A program made the position numbers and the translations under genes. Of a stretch of 64,000 nt of DNA, positions 18,914-27,047 are shown one piece after another (position 1 is the first letter of the stretch; each line of letters begins with the position of its first letter). The notes beneath the pieces were generated by a model. The model was not told the origin of the DNA, searched no databases, and was given only the letters and a program-made list of their open reading frames with translations. The DNA lies in contig NZ_JANCPR020000009.1 of assembly GCF_028657195.3 (NCBI RefSeq), positions 124,001 to 188,000 on the forward strand. Direction: 5' to 3'. Origin of the DNA: Streptomyces iconiensis. GTDB taxonomy: Bacteria; Actinomycetota; Actinomycetes; Streptomycetales; Streptomycetaceae.

Positions 18914-19471
18914 GTGATCGAAGAGACCCTCCTCGAAGCCGAGGAAAAGATGGAGAAGGCGGTCGTCGTCGCCAAGGAGGACTTCGCCGCGATTCGCACC
19001 GGACGTGCGCACCCGGCGATGTTCAACAAGATCGTGGCGGAGTACTACGGCACGATGACGCCCATCAACCAGCTCGCGTCGTTCTCGGTGCCGGAGCCAC
19101 GGATGGCCGTGGTGACTCCGTTCGACAAGAGCTCGCTGCGCAACGTCGAACAGGCCATCCGTGACTCGGACCTGGGCGTGAACCCGTCCAACGACGGCAA
19201 CATCATCCGGGTGTCGTTCCCCGAACTGACCGAGGAGCGCCGCCGGGAGTACATCAAGGTGGCCAAGACCAAGGGCGAGGACGCCAAGATCTCCATCCGC
19301 AGCATTCGCCGTAAGGCGAAGGAGACCCTGGACAAGGCCATCAAGGACGGCGACGTCGGCGAGGACGAGGGCCGCCGTGGCGAGAAGGAGCTGGACGACA
19401 CCACGTCGAAGTACGTGGCGCAGGTGGACGAGCTGCTCAGGCACAAGGAGTCCGAGCTCCTCGAAGTCTGA
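18914..19471 (+). CDS. frr: Ribosome recycling factor
   Basis: A 185-residue factor that splits post-termination ribosomes together with EF-G. The sequence follows the family throughout ([44 protein letters not shown]). Two adjacent GTG codons are possible starts; the one at 18914 is chosen because AGGAG at 18903-18907 is six bases away and it gives the usual [12 protein letters not shown]-terminus. It is followed 39 nt later by cdsA. Confidence 0.97.
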   Translation: MIEETLLEAEEKMEKAVVVAKEDFAAIRTGRAHPAMFNKIVAEYYGTMTPINQLASFSVPEPRMAVVTPFDKSSLRNVEQAIRDSDLGVNPSNDGNIIRVSFPELTEERRREYIKVAKTKGEDAKISIRSIRRKAKETLDKAIKDGDVGEDEGRRGEKELDDTTSKYVAQVDELLRHKESELLEV

Positions 19472-19510
19472 GGTTCACCGTCCGAGGTCCAAGGTCGAAG
19501 GCTGCTATCT

Positions 19511-20665
19511 GTGAACGACTCATCCTGGGGAGTACCGCAACCGGGCGCGGGATACTGGAGCCCGCCCGGCGCTTCCGGCCAGGGTCAAGTGGTGCCCGGG
19601 GCAGTGCCCCGGGCGGGCGACGGTGAGCTGTCCGCTTACGACGTGACCGCCCCAGCGCACGACGTGGGCGGAGATGCGTCGCAGACTCGGCGTATGCCCA
19701 CTGTGTCCGACCCAGGTGACGCGGGTGGCGACCACGAAGGTCGCCTCCCCGACGGCCGTGGCCCCCAGGGCCAGGCCCGGCGTGAGCAGGAACCTGCGCA
19801 CGCCCCTTCACCCGCCCCTGCCCCCGCGCCCTCGGCGGGGAAGGGCAAGAAGCGCGCCGGCCGTGACCTGCGCGCGGCCATAGGGGTGGGCCTCGGTCTG
19901 GGTGTGGTCGTCGTGGCCTCCCTCTTCCTCTACAAGCCCGTCTTCGTCGGCGTCATCGTCGTCGCGGTCGTGGTCGGCCTGTGGGAGCTGACCTCCAGGC
20001 TGAACGAGCGCAAGGGCATCCGTGCGCCGCTGGTCCCCCTGGCCGTGGGCGGCGCGGCCATGGTCGTGGCCGGCTATGTGCGCGGGGCCGAGGGCGCGTG
20101 GGTGGCCATGGCCCTCACGGCTCTGGCGGTGCTGGTGTGGCGGATGACCGATTCGCCCGCTGAGTATCTACGGGATGTGACGGCCGGGATCTTCGCGGCC
20201 TTCTACGTTCCTTTCCTCGCCACGTTCGTGGCGCTCATGCTCGCCGCCGACGACGGTCCCTGGCGGGTACTGACGTTTGTGATCCTGGCGGTCGTCAGCG
20301 ACACCGGTGCCTATGCGGTGGGCTGGCGCTTCGGCAAGCACAAGCTCGCCCCCCGGATCAGCCCCGGCAAGACCCGTGAGGGCCTGATCGGGGCCGTGGC
20401 CTTCGCGATGGGCGCCGGGGCGCTGTGCTCGCAGTTCCTGATCGACGGCGGGGTCTGGTGGCAGGGCCTGCTGCTCGGCCTGGCCGTGGCGACCAGCGCC
20501 ACCCTGGGCGACCTGGGCGAGTCGATGATGAAGCGGGACCTGGGCATCAAGGACATGGGCACTCTGCTGCCGGGCCACGGCGGCATCATGGACCGCCTCG
20601 ACTCACTGCTGCCCACGGCTCCGGTCGTCTGGCTGCTGCTGGTGGTCTTCGTCGGCGCCGGCTGA
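19511..20665 (+). CDS. cdsA: Phosphatidate cytidylyltransferase
   Basis: CDP-diacylglycerol synthase, 384 residues, an integral membrane enzyme that turns phosphatidic acid and CTP into CDP-diacylglycerol for phospholipid synthesis. About eight membrane segments begin near residue 120. The family signature is present near the C-terminus (GESMMKRDLGIKDMG, then LPGHGGIMDRLDS). The first 115 residues are a soluble Pro/Gly/Ala-rich extension ending in KGKKRAGRDLRAAIG, probably cytoplasmic. GTG start, 39 nt after frr. Confidence 0.95.
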   Translation: MNDSSWGVPQPGAGYWSPPGASGQGQVVPGAVPRAGDGELSAYDVTAPAHDVGGDASQTRRMPTVSDPGDAGGDHEGRLPDGRGPQGQARREQEPAHAPSPAPAPAPSAGKGKKRAGRDLRAAIGVGLGLGVVVVASLFLYKPVFVGVIVVAVVVGLWELTSRLNERKGIRAPLVPLAVGGAAMVVAGYVRGAEGAWVAMALTALAVLVWRMTDSPAEYLRDVTAGIFAAFYVPFLATFVALMLAADDGPWRVLTFVILAVVSDTGAYAVGWRFGKHKLAPRISPGKTREGLIGAVAFAMGAGALCSQFLIDGGVWWQGLLLGLAVATSATLGDLGESMMKRDLGIKDMGTLLPGHGGIMDRLDSLLPTAPVVWLLLVVFVGAG

Positions 20666-20827
20666 CCGCGTTCCCCCGGGGACCCTGTACGACCGGCCGC
20701 TCACAGGCGGTGCGTCCTGGGTGGGTACCGCGGGGATCTGCGCCGGTTCGGCGGCGATCCGCGGCAGGCCGGGGCCTGTCGTCGGCCGGTCCGGGGGTGC
20801 CCGCCGGTCTGCGACACTGGTGAGGTT

Positions 20828-21934
20828 ATGCCTGGACCCGGAGAACTCACTTTCGTCGCGCCGCGCGGAGCCAAGAAGCCGCCGCGGCACCTGGCCGATC
20901 TCAGCCCCGAGGAGCGGCGGGAGGCCGTCGCCGCCATCGGCGAGAAGCCGTTCCGCGCCAAGCAGCTCTCGCAGCACTACTTCTCGCGGCTGTCGCACAG
21001 CCCCGAGCAGTGGACGGACATTCCCGCGTCAGCGCGGGAGAAGCTGGCCTCGGAGCTGCTGCCGGACCTGATGAGTGTCGTGCGGCACATCAGCTGCGAC
21101 GAGGACACGACCCGCAAGACGCTGTGGCGGCTGCACGACGGGACGCTCGTCGAGTCCGTGCTGATGCGCTATCCGGAGCGGGTGACCATGTGCATCAGCT
21201 CGCAGGCGGGCTGCGGCATGAACTGCCCGTTCTGCGCGACCGGGCAGGCCGGACTCGACCGCAACCTGTCGACGGCCGAGATCGTCCACCAGATCGTCGA
21301 CGGAATCCGCGCGCTGCGCGACGGCGAGGTGCCCGGAGGTCCCGCGCGGCTGTCGAACATCGTCTTCATGGGGATGGGCGAGCCGCTCGCCAACTACAAG
21401 CGCGTCGTCGGCGCCATCAGGCGGCTGACCGACCCCGAGCCGGACGGGCTCGGACTGTCGCAGCGCGGCATCACGGTCTCCACGGTCGGCCTCGTGCCGG
21501 CGATGCGGCGGTTCACCGAGGAAGGCTTCAAGTGCCGCCTGGCCGTCTCGCTGCACGCGCCCGACGACGAGCTGCGTGACACCCTCGTGCCGGTCAACAC
21601 CCGGTGGAAGGTGCGCGAGGTGCTGGACGCGGCGTGGGAGTACGCCGAGCGGTCCGGCCGCCGTGTCTCCATCGAGTACGCGCTGATCAAGGACATCAAC
21701 GACCAGGCATGGCGGGCCGATCTGCTCGGCCGTCTCCTCAAGGGCAAGCGGGTGCACGTCAACCTCATCCCGCTCAACCCCACACCCGGCTCCAAGTGGA
21801 CCGCCTCCCGTCCTGAGGACGAGGCGGAGTTCGTGCGCACGCTGGAGTCGCACGGTGTACCCGTGACCGTACGGGACACCCGGGGCCAGGAGATCGACGG
21901 CGCCTGCGGTCAACTCGCGGCCACGGAGCGCTGA
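20828..21934 (+). CDS. rlmN: 23S rRNA (adenine-C2)-methyltransferase RlmN
   Basis: A 368-residue radical SAM methyltransferase that makes m2A2503 in 23S rRNA and m2A37 in tRNA. The iron-sulphur cluster motif CxxxCxxC is at Cys129, Cys133 and Cys136 ([11 protein letters not shown]); GMGEPLANY and [10 protein letters not shown] follow; a conserved Cys lies near the C-terminus in IDGACGQL. Length is normal for the family. It follows cdsA by 162 nt and is closed by a hairpin. Confidence 0.96.
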   Translation: MPGPGELTFVAPRGAKKPPRHLADLSPEERREAVAAIGEKPFRAKQLSQHYFSRLSHSPEQWTDIPASAREKLASELLPDLMSVVRHISCDEDTTRKTLWRLHDGTLVESVLMRYPERVTMCISSQAGCGMNCPFCATGQAGLDRNLSTAEIVHQIVDGIRALRDGEVPGGPARLSNIVFMGMGEPLANYKRVVGAIRRLTDPEPDGLGLSQRGITVSTVGLVPAMRRFTEEGFKCRLAVSLHAPDDELRDTLVPVNTRWKVREVLDAAWEYAERSGRRVSIEYALIKDINDQAWRADLLGRLLKGKRVHVNLIPLNPTPGSKWTASRPEDEAEFVRTLESHGVPVTVRDTRGQEIDGACGQLAATER

Positions 21935-21952
21935 GCGGGTCCGGCGCCGGTT

Positions 21953-21976
21953 GCCAGGCCCGGTACAGGGCCTGGC
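21953..21976 (+). terminator. Hairpin after rlmN
   Basis: GCCAGGCC (21953-21960) and GGCCTGGC (21969-21976) are perfect complements around an 8-nt loop, 18 nt after the rlmN stop. Confidence 0.6.
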
Positions 21977-21990
21977 TGGTACTGTTCGAA

Positions 21991-22011
21991 CAGGCCGCCG
22001 TGCGCGGCCTG
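21991..22011 (+). terminator. Second hairpin before the TPP riboswitch
   Basis: CAGGCCGC (21991-21998) pairs perfectly with GCGGCCTG (22004-22011) across a 5-nt loop, just ahead of the riboswitch. It may be a second terminator or the folded 5' end of the riboswitch transcript. Confidence 0.45.
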
Positions 22012-22023
22012 ACAACCGAACAG

Positions 22024-22124
22024 CCGACAGGGGAGCGCTTCAGAGCGCTGAGAGTGCGGCCGTGCACACGTACGGTGCCGCAGACCCTCGAACCTCGCCC
22101 GGGTCATGCCGGGTAGGAAGTCGA
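22024..22124 (+). promoter_or_regulatory. TPP riboswitch (THI element)
   Basis: The conserved TPP aptamer parts are all visible: GGGGAGC near 22030, CTGAGA at 22048-22053, ACCCTCGAACCT near 22085, and CGGGTCATGCCGGGTAGGAA near 22100-22119. CGAC at 22025-22028 can pair with GTCG at 22120-22123 as the closing stem. The AGGAAG at 22115-22120 is also the likely ribosome binding site for the next gene, so thiamine pyrophosphate probably blocks translation directly. This supports a thiamine role for the ABC transporter downstream. Confidence 0.92.
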
Positions 22125-22131
22125 TGCACAC

Positions 22132-23208
22132 ATGAACAAGCACGCGCAGCGCGCCGCTGCCGCCACCACGGCCGTCCTGGCCCTCGCACTGGTCGCCACC
22201 GCCTGCGGCGGCTCCGGAGGCGACGGGGACCCCAAGACGGTCACGCTCGTCACCCACGACTCCTTCGCCGCCTCCAAGCCGGTGCTGAAGGACTTCACCG
22301 AACGCACCGGCTACAAGGTGAAGGTGCTGCGCGGCGGCGACGCCGGCGCGACCGTCAACCAGGCCGTCCTCAACAAGGGCAACCCGCAGGGAGACGTCCT
22401 CTTCGGCGTCGACAACACGCTGCTCTCGCGCCCCTTGGAAGAGGGCGTCTTCGCGCCCTACGAGGCGAAGGGGCTCTCGGCGGTGCCCAAGGGTCTTCAG
22501 GCCGACCCGGACAAGCACAGGGTCACACCTGTCGACACGGGCGATGTCTGCGTGAACTATGACCGCAAGTGGTTCGCCGACAAGAAGCTCGCCCCGCCGC
22601 GCTCGCTGGCGGACCTCGTCAAGCCCCGGTACAAGAACCTTCTGGTCACGCAGAACGCCGCCAACTCCTCGCCGGGCCTCAGCTTCCTCCTGGCCACCGT
22701 CGGTACCTACGGCGAGAAGGGCTGGCAGGGCTACTGGAAGAAGCTCAGGGCCAACGGCGTCGAGGTCGTGGACAGTTGGGAGCAGGCGTACAACGATCGC
22801 TTCAGCGGCTCCCGCGGCGGCAAGGGCAAGGGCGACCGGCCCCTCGTCGTCTCGTACGCCTCCAGCCCCCCGGTGGAGGTCATGGGCGCCAAGCCGGAGC
22901 CGGAGCAGGCGCCCACAGGGATCGCCAAGGAGACCTGCTTCCGGCAGACCGAGTACGCGGGGCTCCTCGACGGCGCGAAGAACACCAAGGGCGGCAAGGC
23001 ACTGCTGGACTTCCTGCTCAGCAAGAAGTTCCAGGAGGACCTGCCCCTCCAGATGTTCGTGAATCCCGCGCGCGAGGACGCCGAGTTGCCGAAGCTGTTC
23101 ACCAAGTACGGCGAGACCATCGACGACCCGGCCACCGTGGCGCCCCAGAAGATCGCCAAGAACCGTGAGCAGTGGATCAAGACGTGGACCTCGCTCACCG
23201 TGAAGTAG
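22132..23208 (+). CDS. thiB: Thiamine ABC transporter substrate-binding lipoprotein
   Basis: A 358-residue extracellular binding protein. A signal peptide ends in the lipobox VATAC (lipidated Cys25), then the mature domain begins KTVTLVTHDSFAAS. The fold is that of ThiB/TbpA proteins, which bind thiamine or its phosphates: GYKVKVLRGGDAGATVNQAVL, GVDNTLLSRPLEEG and a VDTGDVCVNYDRKWF segment. The TPP riboswitch directly upstream and the permease and ATPase directly downstream make a complete thiamine import operon. Iron or other substrates would be expected without the riboswitch but are less likely here. Confidence 0.92.
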   Translation: MNKHAQRAAAATTAVLALALVATACGGSGGDGDPKTVTLVTHDSFAASKPVLKDFTERTGYKVKVLRGGDAGATVNQAVLNKGNPQGDVLFGVDNTLLSRPLEEGVFAPYEAKGLSAVPKGLQADPDKHRVTPVDTGDVCVNYDRKWFADKKLAPPRSLADLVKPRYKNLLVTQNAANSSPGLSFLLATVGTYGEKGWQGYWKKLRANGVEVVDSWEQAYNDRFSGSRGGKGKGDRPLVVSYASSPPVEVMGAKPEPEQAPTGIAKETCFRQTEYAGLLDGAKNTKGGKALLDFLLSKKFQEDLPLQMFVNPAREDAELPKLFTKYGETIDDPATVAPQKIAKNREQWIKTWTSLTVK

Positions 23209-24869
23209 CCCCCCGGAAGCGGTCGGTTCACCGCGGCACATGGGGGCGGCTCGGCCTGATGGCCGTTCCCGCGGCTTTCTTCGTCCTGTTCTTCGGCTAC
23301 CCGGTCGCGGCCATCGTCGGCCGCGGGCTGCGCCAGGGCGGGCACTGGAACCTGGACATCGTCGGGCGGGTGCTGAGCGATCCCGACATCCTCCAGGTGC
23401 TGTGGTTCACCGTGTGGCAGGCCGCCGCTTCCACCGCGCTGACACTCGCGCTGGCACTGCCGGGTGCCTACGTCTTCGCCCGGCTCCGGTTCCCCGGCAA
23501 AGGGCTGCTCCGCGCGGTCGTCACCGTGCCGTTCGTGCTGCCGACGGTGGTCGCGGGCTCCGCCTTTCTGGCGCTCGGGGGGCGCGGAGGAGCGCTCGAC
23601 GAGTGGTTCGGTCTCCGCCTGGACACCAGTGTGTGGGCCGTCCTACTGGCGCACGTTTTCTTCAACTACGCGGTCGTCGTACGAACGGTGGGCGGTTTCT
23701 GGGCCCAGCTCGACCCGCGCCAGGAGGAGGCGGCGCGCGTACTGGGTGCCGGACGCCTGGCCGCGTGGCGGCGCGTCACCCTGCCCGCACTGGCACCGTC
23801 GCTCGGCGCCGCCGCACTGATCGTCTTCCTGTTCACCTTCACCAGCTTCGGCGTCATCCAGGTGCTCGGCGGGCCACGGTTCGCGACTCTGGAGGTGGAG
23901 ATCTACCGGCAGACCGCCACCTTGCTGGAGCTGCCCACGGCAGCCGTGCTCACCCTCACCCAGTTCGCCGCCGTGGCCGCGCTGCTCGCCGTGCACGCCT
24001 GGTCCGTACGCAAGCGCGAGTCGGCGCTCAGCCTCGTTCCGGCCGAACGCACCGCGCGGCGCCCGGAGGGACCCGCGCAGTGGGCGGTCCTGTGGTCCGT
24101 GCTCGCCGTGATCGCGCTGCTGATCGTGCTGCCCCTGGCTGTGCTGGTCGAGCGGGCCTTCAACGGTCCCGACGGCTACGGCCTCGCGTTCTTCCGGGCA
24201 CTGGGCTCGCAGTCGGAGAGCGGTACGTTCGTCGTCGCGCCCGCTGCCGCCATCGGCAACTCCCTCGCCTACGCGGCGGCGGCGACGCTCATCGCTCTCG
24301 TGGTGGGCGGGCTGGCCGCCGCTGCGCTGACGAGGCGCGCCGGCAGACTCGTGCGCGGGTTCGACGCCCTGTTGATGCTGCCCCTCGGTACCTCGGCCGT
24401 CACGGTCGGCTTCGGATTCCTGATCGCACTGGACGAGCCCCCACTGGATCTGCGTTCCTCATGGTTCCTCGTTCCGCTCGCACAGGCACTGGTAGGCGTG
24501 CCCTTCGTCATCCGCACCCTGCTACCCGTGCTGCGCTCGGTCGACGTACGGCTGCGCGAGGCCGCAGCGGTGCTCGGCGCCTCCCCGCTGCGCGCCTGGC
24601 GAGAGGTGGAACTTCCGCTGGTGGGGCGGGCCTTGCTGGTCTCGGCCGGGTTCGCCTTCGCCGTCTCACTCGGGGAGTTCGGCGCGACCGTGTTCATCGC
24701 GCGGCCCGACGCGCCCACCCTTCCCGTCGCGGTCGCCCGGATGCTCGGCCGCGCCGGGGAGATGAACTACGGGCAGGCGATGGCACTGAGCACCATCCTG
24801 ATGCTCGTCTGCGCGGGCGTGCTGCTCGCGCTGGAGCGCGTACGTACCCACAGCCCGGGAGAGTTCTGA
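23172..24869 (+). CDS. thiP: Thiamine ABC transporter permease (fused two-domain)
   Basis: A 565-residue membrane protein with two homologous permease halves, each about six membrane segments, as in ThiP and related iron permeases. Each half has the EAA-type loop that meets the ATPase: QEEAARVLGAGRLAAWRRVTLP in the first, LREAAAVLGASPLRAWREVELP in the second. The start is uncertain: the GTG at 23172 overlaps thiB by 37 bases, and GTG at 23184 is an alternative. The stop overlaps the next ATG by one base. Confidence 0.9.
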   Translation: MDQDVDLAHREVAPRKRSVHRGTWGRLGLMAVPAAFFVLFFGYPVAAIVGRGLRQGGHWNLDIVGRVLSDPDILQVLWFTVWQAAASTALTLALALPGAYVFARLRFPGKGLLRAVVTVPFVLPTVVAGSAFLALGGRGGALDEWFGLRLDTSVWAVLLAHVFFNYAVVVRTVGGFWAQLDPRQEEAARVLGAGRLAAWRRVTLPALAPSLGAAALIVFLFTFTSFGVIQVLGGPRFATLEVEIYRQTATLLELPTAAVLTLTQFAAVAALLAVHAWSVRKRESALSLVPAERTARRPEGPAQWAVLWSVLAVIALLIVLPLAVLVERAFNGPDGYGLAFFRALGSQSESGTFVVAPAAAIGNSLAYAAAATLIALVVGGLAAAALTRRAGRLVRGFDALLMLPLGTSAVTVGFGFLIALDEPPLDLRSSWFLVPLAQALVGVPFVIRTLLPVLRSVDVRLREAAAVLGASPLRAWREVELPLVGRALLVSAGFAFAVSLGEFGATVFIARPDAPTLPVAVARMLGRAGEMNYGQAMALSTILMLVCAGVLLALERVRTHSPGEF

Positions 24870-25927
24870 TGCTGCGATTGGAAGGCGTGACCGTACGCTT
24901 CGGCGAACGGGCCGCGCTGGACGCCGTCGGCCTGGAAGTGCGCGCACACGAAACGGTGTGTGTGCTCGGCCCCAGCGGCAGCGGCAAGTCCACCCTGCTG
25001 CGCGTCGTCGCGGGGCTCCAACGGGCCGATACGGGCCGGGTGCTGCTGTCAGGGCAGGACCAGGCGGGGGTGCCGGCGCACAAGAGGGGCGTCGGCCTGA
25101 TGTTCCAGGACCACCAGCTCTTCCCCCAGCGTGACGTCGGCGCGAACGTCGCCTTCGGGCTGCGGATGCACCGTACGGGCAAGGAGGAGACCGGGCGTCA
25201 GGTCGCCGAACTCCTGGACATGGTCGGCCTTCCCGATGCGCGCCGTCGCGCCGTCGCCTCCCTCTCCGGGGGCGAGCAGCAGCGCGTGGCACTCGCGCGC
25301 GCCCTGGCTCCGCGCCCCAAGCTGCTGATGCTCGACGAGCCGCTGGGCCAGCTCGACCGGGGACTGCGGGAGCGGCTGGTGGTCGAACTGCGCGGGCTCT
25401 TCCAGCGGCTGGGCACCACGGTGCTGGCCGTCACGCACGACCACGGGGAGGCGTTCGCGCTGGCCGACCGCGTCGTCGTCATGGAGAACGGCAGGATCGC
25501 TCAGACGGGCACCCCGCTGGAGGTGTGGCAGCGGCCTGCCTCCGAGTTCGTCGCACGCTTCCTCGGCTTCGACAACGTCGTCAGCGCGACCGTACGCGGC
25601 GGTACGGCCGACACGCCCTGGGGCGCGATGCCCGTTCCCGACGGCACGCCACCGGGTCCCGCACGGCTCCTCGTACGCCCCAACGGGGTGCTGCTGCGGC
25701 GGCCCGAGGACGGGGTGCGCTGCGTGGTCGAGGCGCGCACCTTCCGTGGCGGCGACGGGTCAACGGTCACGGTGCTGCTGCGCCCTGAGGACGGGCCGCA
25801 GTTGGAGGCGGCGTGCACTCTGCGCGACGCTCCCGAGGAGGGCGCGAAGGTGGGCGTCGCCTTCGACGCGCGCGAGGTCGTGGTGCTTGAGGGGCACGAG
25901 CACGGCGGCTCACAGCAGTCCGCGTGA
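24869..25927 (+). CDS. thiQ: Thiamine ABC transporter ATP-binding protein
   Basis: A 352-residue ABC ATPase. Walker A GPSGSGKST is at residues 34-42, the signature LSGGE at 132-136, Walker B LLMLDEP at 152-158, and the switch His is in VTHDHGE. A C-terminal regulatory region of about 110 residues follows (VVSATVRGGTADTPWG onward), as in TOBE-bearing importers. It is translationally coupled to the permease (TGATG). The gene converges on the minus-strand NB-ARC gene with an 18-base overlap at the 3' ends. Confidence 0.92.
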   Translation: MLRLEGVTVRFGERAALDAVGLEVRAHETVCVLGPSGSGKSTLLRVVAGLQRADTGRVLLSGQDQAGVPAHKRGVGLMFQDHQLFPQRDVGANVAFGLRMHRTGKEETGRQVAELLDMVGLPDARRRAVASLSGGEQQRVALARALAPRPKLLMLDEPLGQLDRGLRERLVVELRGLFQRLGTTVLAVTHDHGEAFALADRVVVMENGRIAQTGTPLEVWQRPASEFVARFLGFDNVVSATVRGGTADTPWGAMPVPDGTPPGPARLLVRPNGVLLRRPEDGVRCVVEARTFRGGDGSTVTVLLRPEDGPQLEAACTLRDAPEEGAKVGVAFDAREVVVLEGHEHGGSQQSA

Positions 25928-26929
25928 CCACATGAGCACCCGCTCCAGCAGCCGCGTCTCCTCGCCCAGGCGGGCCAGCCACTCGGCGCCGTAGTCCTGC
26001 ACGGTGCGGGGCATCCTGAGCAGCTCGGGCCGCCCGTTCACATGTTCCAACAGGCCCTGTCCGACCAGCCCGTTCACGGCCGAGGCGACGGTGGCGCGTG
26101 ACAACTGCGCGTCCTGGCACACCTTTTCGGCCGCGGTACGGGTGAAAGTGCCTCCGAAGGCACTCAACCGGGCCCACAGCAGCCGCTCCTGCGCGATGCA
26201 CTGCTCGTGGCTCCATCCATGGCAGTGCCGGAGGGTGCGGTGCCTGCAGGGCACATCGGGGCCGAGGCCGGCGAGATCGAGCGAGCCGCCCGTCTCCGAC
26301 AGCTGCACCAGCAGCTCCCGCGGGCTCAGGTCGGGCAGCCGGCCGGCGGCGAGGCCCAGCGCGAGCGGCAGGCAGTCAAGGCGCAGACAGATGCGCCCGG
26401 CCGTCACCCTGTCCTCCTCGTCGTCCGCCAGGGGCACGCCCAACTGGTGTGCGCGCAGCGCCAGTAGTCGTACGGCGTCGCCGAGCCGCATCGGCGCCAG
26501 CGGCAGCACCTGCTCGCCCGCCGTGCCGAGCCTGCGCCGCGCGGTGACCAGGACGCGCAGCCCGGGGAAGCTCGCCAGTAGCTGGCCCACCGCTGCGGCG
26601 GCGGGTGCGAGGAGGTGGTCGCAGTTGTCGACGACCAGTAGCTGCTCCTGGTCGGCCGCCGTGCGGCCGATGGCCTGGAACACCTGCTCGGTACCGCTCA
26701 GGACCGCTATGTCCACGGCCATCACCGTGGTGCCGGTCCGGGCCACGCGCTCGGCGGCCTCGGCCACCAGCGCGCTCTTGCCGACGCCGCCCAGCCCGAC
26801 CACCGTCACGAGTCGGGACCGCTGGAACACCACCGCCAGTTGCGCGGATTCCCGGCTCCGGCCGATCAATTCGGGGCACTTATGGTGAGCGCACCCCTCC
26901 TCGCGGTCGAAGATGCCCGCCATGACCAT
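25910..26929 (-). CDS. Stand-alone NB-ARC ATPase, truncated paralogue of the LuxR regulator upstream
   Basis: A 339-residue STAND-type ATPase. Walker A GLGGVGKSA is at residues 45-53, a Walker B-like LLVVDNCDHLL follows near residue 97, then the RxR-type segment VLVTARRRLG and a winged-helix part (GWSHEQCIAQERLLWARLSAF). The next gene upstream contains the same blocks, but here the protein ends at YGAEWLARLGEE, so it lacks the TPR-like region and LuxR DNA-binding domain. The start is set by GGAGG at 26934-26938. Two ATGs, at 26929 and 26923, are both possible. It may act through its larger neighbour; this is inference. Confidence 0.8.
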   Translation of the reverse strand: MVMAGIFDREEGCAHHKCPELIGRSRESAQLAVVFQRSRLVTVVGLGGVGKSALVAEAAERVARTGTTVMAVDIAVLSGTEQVFQAIGRTAADQEQLLVVDNCDHLLAPAAAAVGQLLASFPGLRVLVTARRRLGTAGEQVLPLAPMRLGDAVRLLALRAHQLGVPLADDEEDRVTAGRICLRLDCLPLALGLAAGRLPDLSPRELLVQLSETGGSLDLAGLGPDVPCRHRTLRHCHGWSHEQCIAQERLLWARLSAFGGTFTRTAAEKVCQDAQLSRATVASAVNGLVGQGLLEHVNGRPELLRMPRTVQDYGAEWLARLGEETRLLERVLMWSRGLL

Positions 26930-27047
26930 TACGCCTCCGCACCCAGATGTGTGTTCGTGTGCACCAGAGTGCTCGCGCGCGCGGTGGCCGGTCATCGGTC
27001 ACCGCACACCTAGGTATACGGAAAACGCGCATCCTGTAGGAGCGCGT

